Shown here piece after piece: positions 25,701-38,700 of a stretch of DNA of 64,000 bases (within the stretch, counting starts at the first letter, position 1; the number at the start of each line of letters is the position of its first letter). Source of the DNA: Neospora caninum Liverpool (lineage: Eukaryota; Apicomplexa; Conoidasida; Eucoccidiorida; Sarcocystidae); NCBI RefSeq assembly GCF_000208865.1, contig NC_018395.1, positions 1,581,920 through 1,645,919 of the forward strand, read 5' to 3'. Under the pieces are notes generated by a model that saw only the letters and a list, made by a program, of their open reading frames with translations, ran no database searches and was not told the origin of the DNA. The position numbers and the translations under genes are program-made.

Positions 25701-28700
25701 GCCGGGGGCCAGCAAAGGAACTCAAAAAAGCGGCACATGAGGCAAACGCAAAACAACGGGGACCTAACGGTGGAGACCGGGAGACAGCTTTGAGGAAACT
25801 CGTGGTCTACTGCAGGCGCCAAACTGCGGGGTGAGTCGCGTCGCAGGATGCGTCGGAGCCTATACTGCTCATCTAGGAAGACGGTCTAAACGAAGAGCTG
25901 GCCAAGCGTGCTAACGGTGGATTGCCTCTGGACTAGCATGCCTTCGAAACGGGCAGTGTGGTTTGCAAACCCCATTCCGCTGTGCCCGGCCGTATCCATG
26001 CTCCAAGCTAACGCCACACAAAAGCACTGTGTTGCGCCGGACTGCAGTGTGTGCCGGTGTATATCTGTGTCGTGTCATACGGCCTAGATGGACGAATATG
26101 TGAAAGGCAGAAGCGAGAAAAGGGAGATAACTTCCCAAAAATAGATTCCTTGGTGGCAGCGTGCCGTCATCTCTCCTTCAGCGAAACATGTCTACACCCA
26201 AGACGAGGGTATAAACGGGCACTTTTCATTCGAGCGCACCTCGAAAATGAGAGTAATAGCTGTGTTTACGCAAGTTCGCGCCTCTGGCAACGTCCATCGG
26301 TGAATGCAGATGCATCCAAATATATAAATATATTCATTTATAGAAAGCTACTGTGTCGTCCCTACACTTCTGGGCAGCAACTTGTTCTCTAGGGACCATC
26401 GAGCAACCCCTTTACTGCCTCTGCAGCTCAGAGTCCCGAAGAGAGGGAAGAGAGACGCCAGTTCGTCGCTTCTTTTTTTGGGGGCTTACACAAACGAGGA
26501 TACAGGAGAGAAGAGTCCAACGTGAAGGACAGTTGCAAACAGAGGAGTTTGAAGACGAGAAGCGAGCAGAAAAGGTGCGTGAACAGAGGAAGTGTAAGCT
26601 GGTCTGTTTCTGTATCGGCTGTTCCGCCTGAAAACTCACTCCCTTTTGCCGAGCGTATCGTGAACGCAGAGAGACAAGGTAACGGGCAGGCCTCGCTGCC
26701 TCGACCTGCTCACGCACGGCTCCCTGTATTTCTCTTCGTCGGCATGTAGCGGAATATCGAAGCATTCAACACATTTGCACAGGGGTGAGAGCGGCTCTAT
26801 GGACACTTTCCGGCCCCTGAACTGTTTTTGAGCGCATACACAGCCACCTGTACTTCCAGGGGTTATATCTGTCTGGATGGGCTAGAGCGTATCCGCGATG
26901 TTCCCTTCAGAAGGTTTCTATCATGTTGCAGTCGACGCCTTCACCCAGACATTACATTACCTATGCTACTGAATATGACTCCAGTTAGGAGACACAGACA
27001 ACCAAGTGCGTTAAGATTGCTGGGGTCTAAACGCTTGGTTCGGTGCTTTGCAGTGGCTGTCGGAGAGCGACGAGGCCAACGTGCCAAATGCTCAGCGTCT
27101 TCCCAGGCTCCTCTCAGACTGTGTTTTCTCTGCCTTCTTCGGGTTCCCGTTTTCCGGCAAAGAGTCTTCTGTTGCGTTGGTACCTCACCAGATGCCTCTT
27201 CGTGCTCCGGTCTTTTGGGGTTCTTACCCGGGCGTCCTGACACCGAGCGAAGAACGCGACAGACGAAGGAATGTTGACCGCTGGCCGGATGTGACATGCA
27301 GCCAGTCAGGCAAGCAGAAGAGACAAAACATGGTCTAGAGCAGTTACCTGTGCGAGTGGTAACACGACAAACGGAGTCTGGCTAGGCGGGCCAAGTCCAT
27401 ATGCATATATATATATATATACATATATATATAAATATATCTCGGCGTGTTCAGAGCGAACAAACCCAGTAGAGAGCGGTATGCAGACGGACAGATAGAG
27501 TGGGCAGTGAGGCGGGTAAGGCCAGTGAAGAGACAGAACTGGACACCCGCGCATCTCGAGAGAGAAACGCCTCTCCAAACGCAAGTCGGCGCCGTGATTC
27601 GACGCTCTCAGTCAGCAAATAGATGCTTGCATGCATACGATATATATGTAGGGCTGAGAGAAGGGCGTGTGGACAAAATGGATCTACGCATGCGTGAGGA
27701 CGGAGGACAGACCTGTGTACGTCGAACCGACTAGACAGGTAAGTGTTTTGAACAGGAAGGCAGCTGTACATGAAGAAATCGATGTGAAGAAGTAAGGCCA
27801 AGCACATGCCAATCTGCGTGGTTCCTGTGTGGCTCGCGGCGACGGACAGCGCTGTTGGACTCACAAGCTGTAACGAGGCCGAAAGAAGGCGAGAGGTACC
27901 GTCATGCTGCGTTTTCCATTTCGCCTCTCGCTTTTCTGCCTCCTACAGGTCTCCTCGACGTTCCCTGCCTCTGTTGTGTTTCTGGAAAACATCTTCTAAA
28001 TGGTATACGGCATGCATAGGACGGCGATAGACAGCGTAACACAAGATCTGAGCTCTGTGCCGATTCTCTTTAGCCATCTTGGCAGCATGCTACCCTCGTC
28101 TGATTTTCCACTAGTCACAAAGCCCAGACACTCAGAAGAAACACACCGCGCAGAGCAATCAAAGGCACTGGGAAGAAGGGAAGTCTGTGTTGTGACCAAG
28201 GGGAGAAGCTACTTTTTTGGAGCGTGGCAGCTCTCTCCATTTTAGCGTTTGTTTCCAGTTCTGCTTTTCAGACTCACAGCCTGTAGACGGCGTGGACGGG
28301 ATAGAGCGGCAAGACAGAGCAGTGAGATGAGATGCCTACACCGGAAGAGACAGAGGCAGACGGGCAAGAGGGACGAGCAGAGGACAGGAACCGGTGGGGT
28401 AGAGAGACGGTGACACCGAGCCCAGGAAGGGCGAAACAGAGAAGAGGACGAACCGAGCAAGAAAGGGTTGGGAATTCGAGAAAAAGCGAGCTGCACAGGC
28501 AGAGAGGACCAGTGAAAGGCGCACTGGCTAGATGGCAGCAGGCGACAGATTCCGACATCGGCAATCAGCAATGCTCGGCGCCAGGTGAGCACCTGAGAGG
28601 CGAACGAGACGAAAAGCTGAGGCCGAAACAGGACAAGAAGCAAAAACGCTGGAACGAACGAACGGTGGCGACGCAAACGGCGGAGAACGGCTTTCCAGTG

Positions 28701-29665
28701 TGGACTCACACGCTGAAAGTAAACATGGGCAGATCATGCAACCTTGCCTGTGGTCGAGAAACGGAATCGAAGGAAAACACGTAAAGAACCGAAGGAGCGT
28801 CGTGAACACTTCGAATTCTCTCTCTCTGTCTTTGTGCATAAGTTCTAAAACATACATTTATAAATGCGTGCGTAATTAAGATTGTGTATTTTAATGTCTC
28901 GGAGATGAAAATGACTGGATATACAAACGTTTTAGAGAAAGAGATGCAGGCGTCAATGCACCGTTTGTCGACCTGTGTGCGAAGCAAGAGACAAGTGGAG
29001 CACCGAGCATAGTGAGCCGCCTCGTCTTTGGCAAGATGATCGGAGCACTCCGCAGAAACAGGCAGGCTTACAATCTGCAAGGGACAGGCACAATCAAAGA
29101 TGAATGGCTGTAGAAATGCGAGAGAGAAGAGAGAAGCCAAACGAAGCACAAACCCGCAGCAACTCTGGAGCAAAGTCGCAGGAACCCGAACAGAGAAAAG
29201 AACGCAGGCTGCGCAGACAAAGGGGAAAAAAGGGAGAGAAAAAAGACAAAACACCGGACCGACACAAGCAGGCGCTTAGCCACACTACTCGCCGAGCTTA
29301 CAAACTGAGATAGGAGACGCCCAAATTATGACCCTTTGTCTTCGTTTTCGCCCGGTCACCCTGTCTTCCCCTGTTCTGCTGAAGAAAAAACGCGGGGGGT
29401 TCGGCTGGGAGCAGCGGCGAAATTCTTACTTCCTGGAGGCAGGCAGCAGCAGCGCAATCAGGTGAAACGGGAAATAGACAGTCATGCCTCACCTCCTGCG
29501 CTCTTTTATCTGTACCTATAGTGTCCACCGTGGGCCGAGAAAGAGGTAGAGATAGCAAGATACTACATAGATCACTCATTGTCAGCATATATAGATATAC
29601 GTCTGTCTCTGTAGAGATCTACGAGGCAGGGATGCACTATTTATAGTCTCCCGCCTTTTATGCGC

Positions 29666-29707
<42 letters not shown>

Positions 29708-32700
29708 AACTACCGATGAATAAGAACAGAAGTGGAACGGCTTATGCTTATAAGGGGGAAAGCCGCGCCCGGGAGGTAGGACAGAGTCAGGCGGAAAGCG
29801 ACGACCTACGCTCTAAACCAGCGTAGGATTCCGACACAGAAAGACACGAAAGTGAAGCAAGGTCGATTAGAGTGTGGAACGAGAAAGGGGTGCTGCTGGG
29901 CATCCGCAGCTGCGGGCAAGAGGAGCTACGAGCCGATCGGACTCTCGGCAATCCCATCTGGAATGAGCATGGTCGGCAAGACTCGTGTCCTGTCTGCTTA
30001 CAATCTGGACGAAACAAGGAGGGTTTTCAAGTACCAAAATCGAAAAACAACGTGGGGGACTCTCAGCCGCTTCTTGATGCGTGACGGAATCCGTTCCCGC
30101 ACACACGTCTCTCTGCTCTGGAGAAGAACTTGCATATCCGGGTGGATCTGAATTTGCCTCGAAACCACGACGAAGCCTTGTTCTCGTCACTCGAAGGCGT
30201 AAAGCGGCTCTGCCGTGCAGCCGGTTTCTCTCATTCGGTCGCGCCCTTTCCACTCTGTAAAGGCGTGTATCCACTTCCCGAAACAAAGTGCTCCCTCGTG
30301 TGAGCATCGTTATTAGATTCTGTCTCCTCTACCCGCCGAGAGTACAGAAATCAAAAAAAAATTCTGTTCCCGTGCATACACTTTTTGACGCGAGAGTCTG
30401 CATGTGTATTTTTGGATGCGGTTTGACCAGTATCGACCGCCCTATACACGCATGTATATATATATATATATATATATATCGTCGTTGATCTACGTGGAAC
30501 TTCGGAGGACAACAGGCAGATGCTCTGCATGTAAGCAACACCGCCAAAGTGCAGGGGCTCAGCGTGCAGAAGAGAAGCCGGAAAAGGAAGCCGCCTGGCT
30601 TACTCTCTGTGGCGTTGAACAGAAAGGCAAAAAAGAGGAGAAAATCAGTGGGGCCAGGACTCGCCATCTTTCCATCCCACACGTCAGCAATTTTGGAAAG
30701 GCTCCCCTCGACAAAATAACGTATGCATATGCCACATAAAACCACTAACTCGCGTATCCTCTTTCCCCGTAAAAAATGGAGATGCGTACTGCGCTCATTC
30801 GTGTAGATATGCATACTATAAATATATATATATATATAAATGTATACGCGGAGCTGAACTTTGGATATATATATATATATATATGTATGTACGTATAAAA
30901 ATATGTGTATCGACATACGCAAGTAGAGTATCCAGATGTAGGAATACTCTCTCTTCTGTGCGTATGTGTAGGTGAAGAAGTGTGTAGTTGTCAAGTTGGT
31001 TTCTTTGTCTGCATTTGGTTTCTCCTGCCCAATGCAGAAAATGTGACCATGTCGTCTCACTTCCTGGTCAACAAAACGCCGCAGGCACGTCGCCGCGCAG
31101 ACTCTCCAGTGAGTGCATGTTGAAGGTGAAAGAAGATGAAACAGACCAAAGAGTTTCTGAATGACTCGCCAGCTCTGAGCAGAATCAATCCTTCATTTGC
31201 CAGCGAACGCCTTGTCGAAATGTCGATCTGCATCTGCTTAGACATATGACTCAGCGTTAGTGCATGGCTCCACGTAACGATCTAGAGGTAAAAATATGGA
31301 CGTCGTGTCGCTGTAGTTTCAAATACACGGACGCAGGGGACAAAGACGAGCGGGAAGAGAAGGAAGCGAACGAACGCTGGCGACTGGAGTGAGCAAGACA
31401 GACTTGCCGTAGTCTAGGGCTCACCGCTTGCAGCGGATCGGCGACACAGCCGCATGCACTTCGGTGACAATCAAAATTGCAAATAGCGTAGAAGATGTGC
31501 TTCGCGCACACAGACCGATGCTCTGAGTATCCGGTGTACCGTCTCTTGTTATTTGGGTCAGAACCGCATAAAAAAGAAACAACTGTGAAGCATTGATGCT
31601 CGAAATATGCACGCCAGTGCGATTCTTCCGGCGACGCGGGGCGTGTGAATCATCTACGCGCGGCACAGACAGGCCTGCCAGCAGGGAGAAAGGCGTTGCT
31701 TACATTCTGGGTTTTAGCCGGACAGAGAGCAAGCGCAGGAGAAACATGGCGACCTAATCGGCGCGGAGTTCGCAGCGAACAGGAAAGAACACCGCGAGGG
31801 AAGAAAGCGGGAACATGCACGCAGAAAATGGACTGTCTGGCGTCACGACACACCAAAGAAAGAGCCCTTGGCTTACACGCTGAGGACAGGGAAGCCCGCC
31901 GGCCGAAAGCAGGGTTTTCCGCAGCTGAGTGGCGAGGCTGAGAGCGGAACTCCCAAAACATGGAGAATCCAACAAAAATGGGACACGAGTTGTGACTGCA
32001 CGAGGACAAGACGAGCATCCCCGACCACGCGGTCAAAATGAAGTGTGAAAAAGCAGACAGAGACACCGGAAGGCCGGCGCGTGAAACGTCTGAAAACGAG
32101 GAAGGGAAGACACCTGACAGCTGAGACGAAGACAGGAGGGAGGAGGAGGCCGCAGATCAGGGGGCTGCACAAGATGGCGGCGGCAGGAGACAGTACGGGC
32201 GCAACGAAGACGGAAAGATGAAGCGAATAAAAAAAGAGGAAAACAAAGGCAAGAGCTGTGCATGAGCGTCGCCTGGCCCGCCTCCGATCTGTCATGGAAG
32301 CTGTCGGTTCTTGTCTTTTGTGTCACTCTCGACAGAAGGACGCTTCCTCGTTCTCTCTCTCCGATGACTGCAGTCGATTCGCAAGGAGATACGCCTACAT
32401 TCTGGCAGTGCGACCAGGAACGGCATATAAGGGGATCGATAGAGGATACAAATCGAGTTCGCATATTTCCCACATACCTTCCACGTTGTCTCTATCTGTT
32501 GTAGATACGCACGAGCCAACTGCCATGAAGCAAACCGCGACAGAGCACGCGGCGTAGCCCACATCGGCCAAGCGTGCAACAGGCAGGTGTATATACACGG
32601 TTTTTGCGCCCAACTGCATGCCCATATATATTCCATTTCCACACATTCCCCATTGTGCACCTATTATATTCGCATTACGGTGTGAATTTGTGCAGAGGCG

Positions 32701-35700
32701 AAGCAGAGAAAGTTCTTTCACAGGCATAGCGTACAAGAGGGGTCGTTGTGCTGACCGAGGCTATGAGCATAGAGATGGGTGTACGGAAACGAATTCACAC
32801 ATACAGCCACAGACGGCATCGCCTGGGCGACGGGAGACTCCGAAGCGGGTATGAAATGAGCAAAACCTTACGGCCGCTGGGGTCTGCGCGGAGCGACAGT
32901 GAAACGCACAGCAGACGCAAAACATACAGAGCTGGAGCAGAACAAGAAAAAGGAGCAGAGAGCCAGCTGTATGTACCGGATAAAGAAGCCGAATGCGCAA
33001 AAACTGGGCCGTTTCCCATTCGCCTGCTGTGGCCGGCTGCCGCCGAGTTCTCTCTCCTTCCTTACGTGGAGCTGTGAGAGAAAGAGAATACCACAGAAAA
33101 AACGCTTTTTCCTTGTCGCTTCCAAACACTCGTGCCCAACTTCAGGCAAAAACTGGCAACCCCCGCAAAGGTGTCTCTTCGCACAAGGAAGGAAACCGCG
33201 CACTCACAATCTGGGAGCAACAGAAGCAGGAGGGACACGGACGCGCGTTAGCACACCCTGCCGGCGTAGCGGTAACTTTGAAAGAGAAAACCGAGGCGCC
33301 AAGCTCCAGGCCAGATCCACTAGCGATTGGAGAACACGCTGGGTGTCTTGGGAAACAAAGAACCTATCTTTTATCTCTAGACTGAGCTGCCTGCCAATAT
33401 AGACATAGATCAGTGTGTACGTACAGAAACATGTATTGCATGCCTAGGCATATATATCTTCATATCTAAGCACATATGGGCCTGAATATACGTCTTTTAC
33501 ACCGATCAGCAAACGCTGGTATAGACGTGTCCGCACAAACACCTGCATATGTGCCGTTGGAGGTTTCCATCTGGCGTCGTCTCTACGTTTTCACCAGCCT
33601 CTTGAACGCTTTTGCTCAACCACCGTTTCCGTGGTTGTGTGTCTCTCGGTTCAGATCAAGGAACGGTTTTGCGACGGCGTGCATGCATCATCTACTTTCT
33701 GCACCCAGACCGGCAAATACGTAAGTGCGCCACACACTCTTGCATGCGTGTCTGTGCATTTCTGCATGGCTGACATATCAGCCGAAGCACAATGAACTTC
33801 CCCGTCTTGCAGAGCGTGAACGGCTTCTGGAGAAAAACGCTGAGTCAGTCGCCTTTCTCCGTTTCAGGCCTGCGCTGTCGGTTTCCGAAAACAAAGATGC
33901 TTACCTCCTGGGCCACACATGCAGACAGCGGAACCACGTTATGCCCAACAGTAATGGCCAATCGCAACTACCTACAAACGTTTTGTACTGGGTGATCGGG
34001 TGTGCCTCTCAGTCGCATATACCTCGATTTCAGGGCCAGAGAGTATCCCCGCAAATGGCCGCCCGACACAGAGGCACGGAACTCGTACAGATTTACATCT
34101 GCTTTTCCTATTGAGGTGCACAGTGTTGCCAGCAATAGATCACATCGGCTCAGATACGCCCCGCGAGTATGTGCACCACAAAGGATCGTATAGATCTTCA
34201 TAAACACATGCATATGTATGCCTGTGTTTATGAAGATGTATATGTAGGCTACATGGAGATACTTTTATGGTGGTACAGCCATGGTATGCATCCTTGGTCA
34301 CGAGCGCAAACACAAGGAGAAACATGTGTACAGGTGTCCGACCGCTCTGTCCTCCGACTGTTTTTCCTGACTCATCAGCAAGGACGTACGCTCTGTTAAG
34401 ACGGGAACATAACCTCGTGAGTGCCGAATGGACGGCAGCCTTGAAGACGGAAAGTGCCTATATCGGGCAAGAAAACTGAAACTTTTCCTTTTCAACTACA
34501 GGATTTCTCTCTACTTCTGTTCTCTCTGCCTGTTTATGGACGTGAATGGCAAGAGGCGTGTTCCCTGAATACACAGGGTCATTTCCTTCTTTCTTTCCGA
34601 GAGAAACACCTGCAAAACTCCCTCATTCGACCTCAGGCGTTCAGGATATAATGGCTTTCTGTCTGCTACTGGAAAGCACAGATCTCTCTCTTCGTTCTTT
34701 TTCCGGTCTCCTACAGAAAAGGATGGTTTCTTTGAAACCACGATCCTTTCCCTCCCTTTCGCGAGAAATCTGCCTGTGTCTCTTCTCTTCTCGCTCGCCG
34801 CCTATCTCTTAATTCTGTTTCATCGGGCGACTTCATAAGAAAAGAGATGGTCACTGAAGAACCCAGGCGCAAGCCGAGAGAGGGAAGAAACGAGGGACTT
34901 ACAATCTGAAGACGTCAGCAACGACACAGACGCAACGAAGAAGCTGAGGAGCATGTCGTTTTTCCCAGGTGTCCTCCGAATGCGACCGGTGCTTCTCACT
35001 GTTCACACAACGCACTGGGAAGAAGCGAAAACGGCAGACGGTTCTCGGCAGCGGCATTTCCCTCGAAACGAAACTGAGCTGTACTTACTTGCTGACAAAA
35101 ATAGGGCGCGGCGACGTGAGCGAGGAACGCTCTGGTAGAACTCTTTTCGGCAGCATCCAGAGAGCAAAGCAAGGCGCAAGATAAACTGAAAGCGAGCGTG
35201 AAGTGAGAGGCAAGATATTGTGCGCGCCTCTTCCTGGTGCTGGAGAGGGCTACGCAGCCGTGAAGCATATCGACCGCCTCTCTCGGGGAGTATATCCAAC
35301 TGTTCCATGCCGCAGTATCCGTAGAAGAAGCGAGCAGCGGAGTTCGCACGCTGTTCTCCCTCCACGTGGAAAGAATGGCAGTACGACGGGGCGAGAAGGA
35401 AACGGCGTTTTTAAAAAAAAGTCAAGGCGTAATCCGCGGCAGGCGCTGCACTGGAGATCACCTTACCGTCTTGGCCTGAAGACGAGAGCAGATAGGGCAA
35501 CGCGGAAAACGCAGAGATCGGGCTTCCCTTACGGGAGAAGAAAAGAGCGACAGCAAAGGCACGATCGACGACGGAGCAACATCGTAGTTCCCGTTAAACA
35601 CACGAAGAACGCAGGAAGAACGACAGAGAAGACGGTGAGGCCGGTCTTTTCTCATCCAGGGGAGCCCGAAGGGCGCCGGAGAGAAGAGGGCAAGAGGGAG

Positions 35701-38700
35701 GAAACGCAGGAAGACGAAGCAAGCGTGAGAGTAGAAGGGAATGGAAAACTTACCCACGTCTCATACTGCAGACAGCACAGAGGGTCGAAGGACAGAAGAG
35801 CGAATACAACATAACAAAAGAAATGACGGAAAATAGGCCAGACAACATGAAGCAAAGCGGCGTGCATGTCTGACCCTACGGAAACTGTACACAGGCAGGC
35901 AAACTAAGTAGAGGGGGAGGAGACAGAACGAGGAAAGGAGAGACAAAAAGACAGTAAGGGAGCCTTCTTCACGAGGAAGATCAGAGCGACAAGCACCGGA
36001 ACGGCGGTTAACTGATAAAAAGGAGACACCAGAATGTGCGGACCAGCTGAGGGAAAAGAAATATCTAGGCTTACATCCTGAGGGATAAGCACGTAGGACC
36101 ACGACAAAGCGATGTGGTATCCGGAGAGACCATTCAGATCCAACTCACATCCTTCCACCTGAGTGTGCTGTTAGGTTCCTTTCCTGATCTGTCTAAATAT
36201 TCTGTCTATCCATAGCGGTGTATGTAAGGCTTTATCGATCCCCTCGTTGTGTGTGTGAGAGCCCCTTGCGCAGACGTTTCCAGCGTCACGAAGTTTCGGC
36301 GTTTCTTCTGACATGTCTCTGTGCTTTTTCCAGCTTAATCTTGCAAACCCAAATGGGTTTGTGTTCACAGCGGCAGTGCATTTCGCGCTGTCGCCTTGCT
36401 CTCTATGCTGCCTCTGGCGGCAGCCACTTGCCTCTCCCACCTCTCTTCTCCGCAGCTTTCTGTGTGTCGCGTATCCATACGGTCAGCGGATTAGCGGGGG
36501 CCTGGCGAGGAAGACGGGACAAGCAACGAACAGCGAAACTTTTCCCGTTATTTGAACGGTCAGAGCCTCACGCATACGAAACAAACCAAAGAGGCACACG
36601 CACGGAGTCTGAGAGAAAGTGGGCGATAGAACGGGAGAGGATAGGAGGGGCAGAAGCCTCATCTAGAAGATCAAGGTCCATCGATGGCAGGAGAAACTGC
36701 GAGCCGAGCAAGAGAAAGAGCGCGACGACGGCTGTTGCCACAAACACGATGTGCCGGATATCTGGAGGTGCCCTCTCCCACAGCTTCCAGAGGGAACCAA
36801 CGAAGAGTGGAGCTTTTCGTTCTCGACAGCAATTTCGTCATGCACTCTCTCGTTCCTCATCCGCGGGATAGTCAAGCAACTTGATTGTTCCTCTCCCTTT
36901 GGCTGCAGTTTGAAGTTTCAATTCCAGCTCCCACGTATGGCTTACTTCTCCCCGTCCAGGCTTTTGTGCTGTCACTTTCACTTCATCTGCAGGCAGAGAA
37001 AAAGAGCGTGCACTACAGAAAGCAGTGAAGGCAGAGGAACGGAGCTCGCTGTCGGCGCGGCGCTGGCCCGTCATCTCGTTTGCTCCCTTGTGCCGACGCG
37101 ACGGCAGAAAAGCGCTGGGGGGTTACAACTAAAGGCGGCAGGCACAGAGGGGGAAAGAGGTCACAGTGCAAGAGTTGCATTTGTGTGTGTTCGCAGATGT
37201 TTTGTGTACGCTGGCACAGACAAATGCACGGGGGGTCCGGCGTCCGGTGTGTGGAACATTTGTCTGGCGCGTAAGGACGGGCATTTAAGGGCTCTGTCTT
37301 GTCAAGGGTAGAGACGAAGATAGGATTGGGACAGAGCACGAACAAGAGAAAGCCACTGGAGAGAATGAGTGAATTCATTCCTTGGTATGGCTTCTGCCGG
37401 AGCTACAAGAAGGGGGTCCAGCCGTAAGGCAAGAATTGGGACCGTGCGTAGAACCATAGCAGACGCAAAAAGCGAGGTATCCTGAAACATGGATTTCCTC
37501 TTCCCTTTCAGCGACACAACCTTCTGTTTTTGGACACATATGAAATCCACCAGGTGTATCTACACACACATCGATTCTCTTTGTCGCCAGTGGCCTACTT
37601 TTCGGGCTGGCTGCGAAAGCCTCAAGGGCAGTTTGGGCCAAACAGCCCAGAAGAAGAGTCACAACGGGAGATGTAGTTCTCATTTTCACGAGCCGTGCAT
37701 GAAAAGGCGTTGAATTCGAAGCGCCAAAGGAGAAACGCTAGGGAAAACGGGCAGGGTCGCCTGTAACATGAACTAGAGGATTTGCTATCTGATTTTCGGT
37801 CTCTCAACGCGTTGCACGAAAAGTTGAGCAAACGGCGTTGTCGAAGGAACCGGCAGGAAATGAGCAGGGCTGAATTAGCCGCAGGACGATACAACTCTAA
37901 TTGAGCGGGTAGACAATGATGAAGGGAAAATATCTCTCAAAAAATGTGCACCTTTCCTAGGCAAACCAGCAAATTGATGCGGCCAACACAGCAGTCTGCC
38001 TCATACCCTCGCGCTGTTTAACGGCTCCTACGAGTCCACTGTAGCTGTGCGGAGAAGTCCCTCAAAAGAGACGGCTTGGCTCTCAGAGGGCCCTAGCGTT
38101 GATGGTCCTACTACTCCGCCGGGAGGCCATCATCTGTCTTTACACTCTTGTCGACCCGATGGCCACATGTTTTTGGAGGCTCGAAGATCTCTCTTCATGA
38201 GAGGATTTTTTCGCTGCACTCTTCGCAGCATCGACTATGTCTTGCCCAACCACGGCGAGATAGAGCTATGTGTCGACGGTGGACGATGTCTACAGCGTCG
38301 CCCGAGTCAAGCTACTAATCCCCGCAGTGTACAGCGCCTTGGCAAACTTTTCCTGCCACGCTTGGCTTGCTGCATGTTGCGAAGCAAAGTCGAGAAGCGG
38401 AGATAGGAGGGCGTTGTAGACCTTAGGCAGGAAAAGGATCCACGCTCAGAATAGTCGCAGCTAGTCGACGCCACCACCGCCAGAAGAAGTTCTCCCGAGA
38501 CAGCAAAGTGGTACTTCAAAGCGGACCCATATGTCGTCCCAACGTTTAGAATAGTCTGCAGATTTTCTACCTTCCATGCGTCTGGTAATCGCTCGAGTGT
38601 TGGTCGCTTCCTCAACGACGGTTGTCTCTCTGAGTGCCTACCCGGTATCAAAAGGCATTTCGAAGTCGTATGTGGAGACAATTCTTTGGCAGAGCTTGTG

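Larger units (their letters stand above)
17839..36151 (-). other. Chain of about 39 micro-exons, mostly 3 nt each
   Basis: Left coordinates of the 3-nt candidates: 36149, 36075, 35089, 34903, 34390, 33905, 33208, 32399, 31877, 31704, 31279, 31061, 30604, 30002, 29493, 29430, 29302, 29072, 28710, 28278, 27865, 26081, 23500, 22409, 21881, 21208, 20956, 20429, 20125, 19348, 18663, 18398, 17839. Longer ones: 35754 (12 nt), 35467 (9), 33066 (6), 27228 (9), 25149 (15), 23644 (12). All are multiples of 3. Each has an AG preceded by a mostly pyrimidine tract (for example CTATTTTTGTCAG/CAA/GTAAGT at 35089) and a GT donor, usually GTAAG or GTGAG. Read in order they give, among others, D-D-YETW-AKT-Q-I-S-E-I-LH and N-R-N-I-E-R-I-E-E-F-I-R-A-L. 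A few members may be chance matches: 29493 and 29430 would enclose an intron of only 60 nt, and 36149 uses an AAG acceptor. Some exons are probably missed between 23.6 and 27.2 kb. Confidence 0.6.

Noticed and set aside
32872..32876. A 5-nt cassette (CGGCC) in the micro-exon chain
   Set aside because: Splice signals are fair, but its length would break the frame shared by all other members. Left out as probable chance or alternative.
35876..35880. A 5-nt cassette (TTTCC) between the 36075 and 35754 micro-exons
   Set aside because: Good pyrimidine tract, but including it creates a stop or frame break.
35904..36158. Minus-strand frame with a hydrophobic segment (LTAVPVLVALIFLV)
   Set aside because: It begins at the 36149 cassette and runs through a donor and long pyrimidine tracts; read as intron sequence.
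36560..36800. Minus-strand hydrophobic helix (HIVFVATAVVALFLLLG) as a terminal transmembrane exon
   Set aside because: It is an extended pyrimidine-rich stretch of the kind seen throughout introns here; a gene end here would conflict with the in-phase chain of micro-exons. Not excluded fully.
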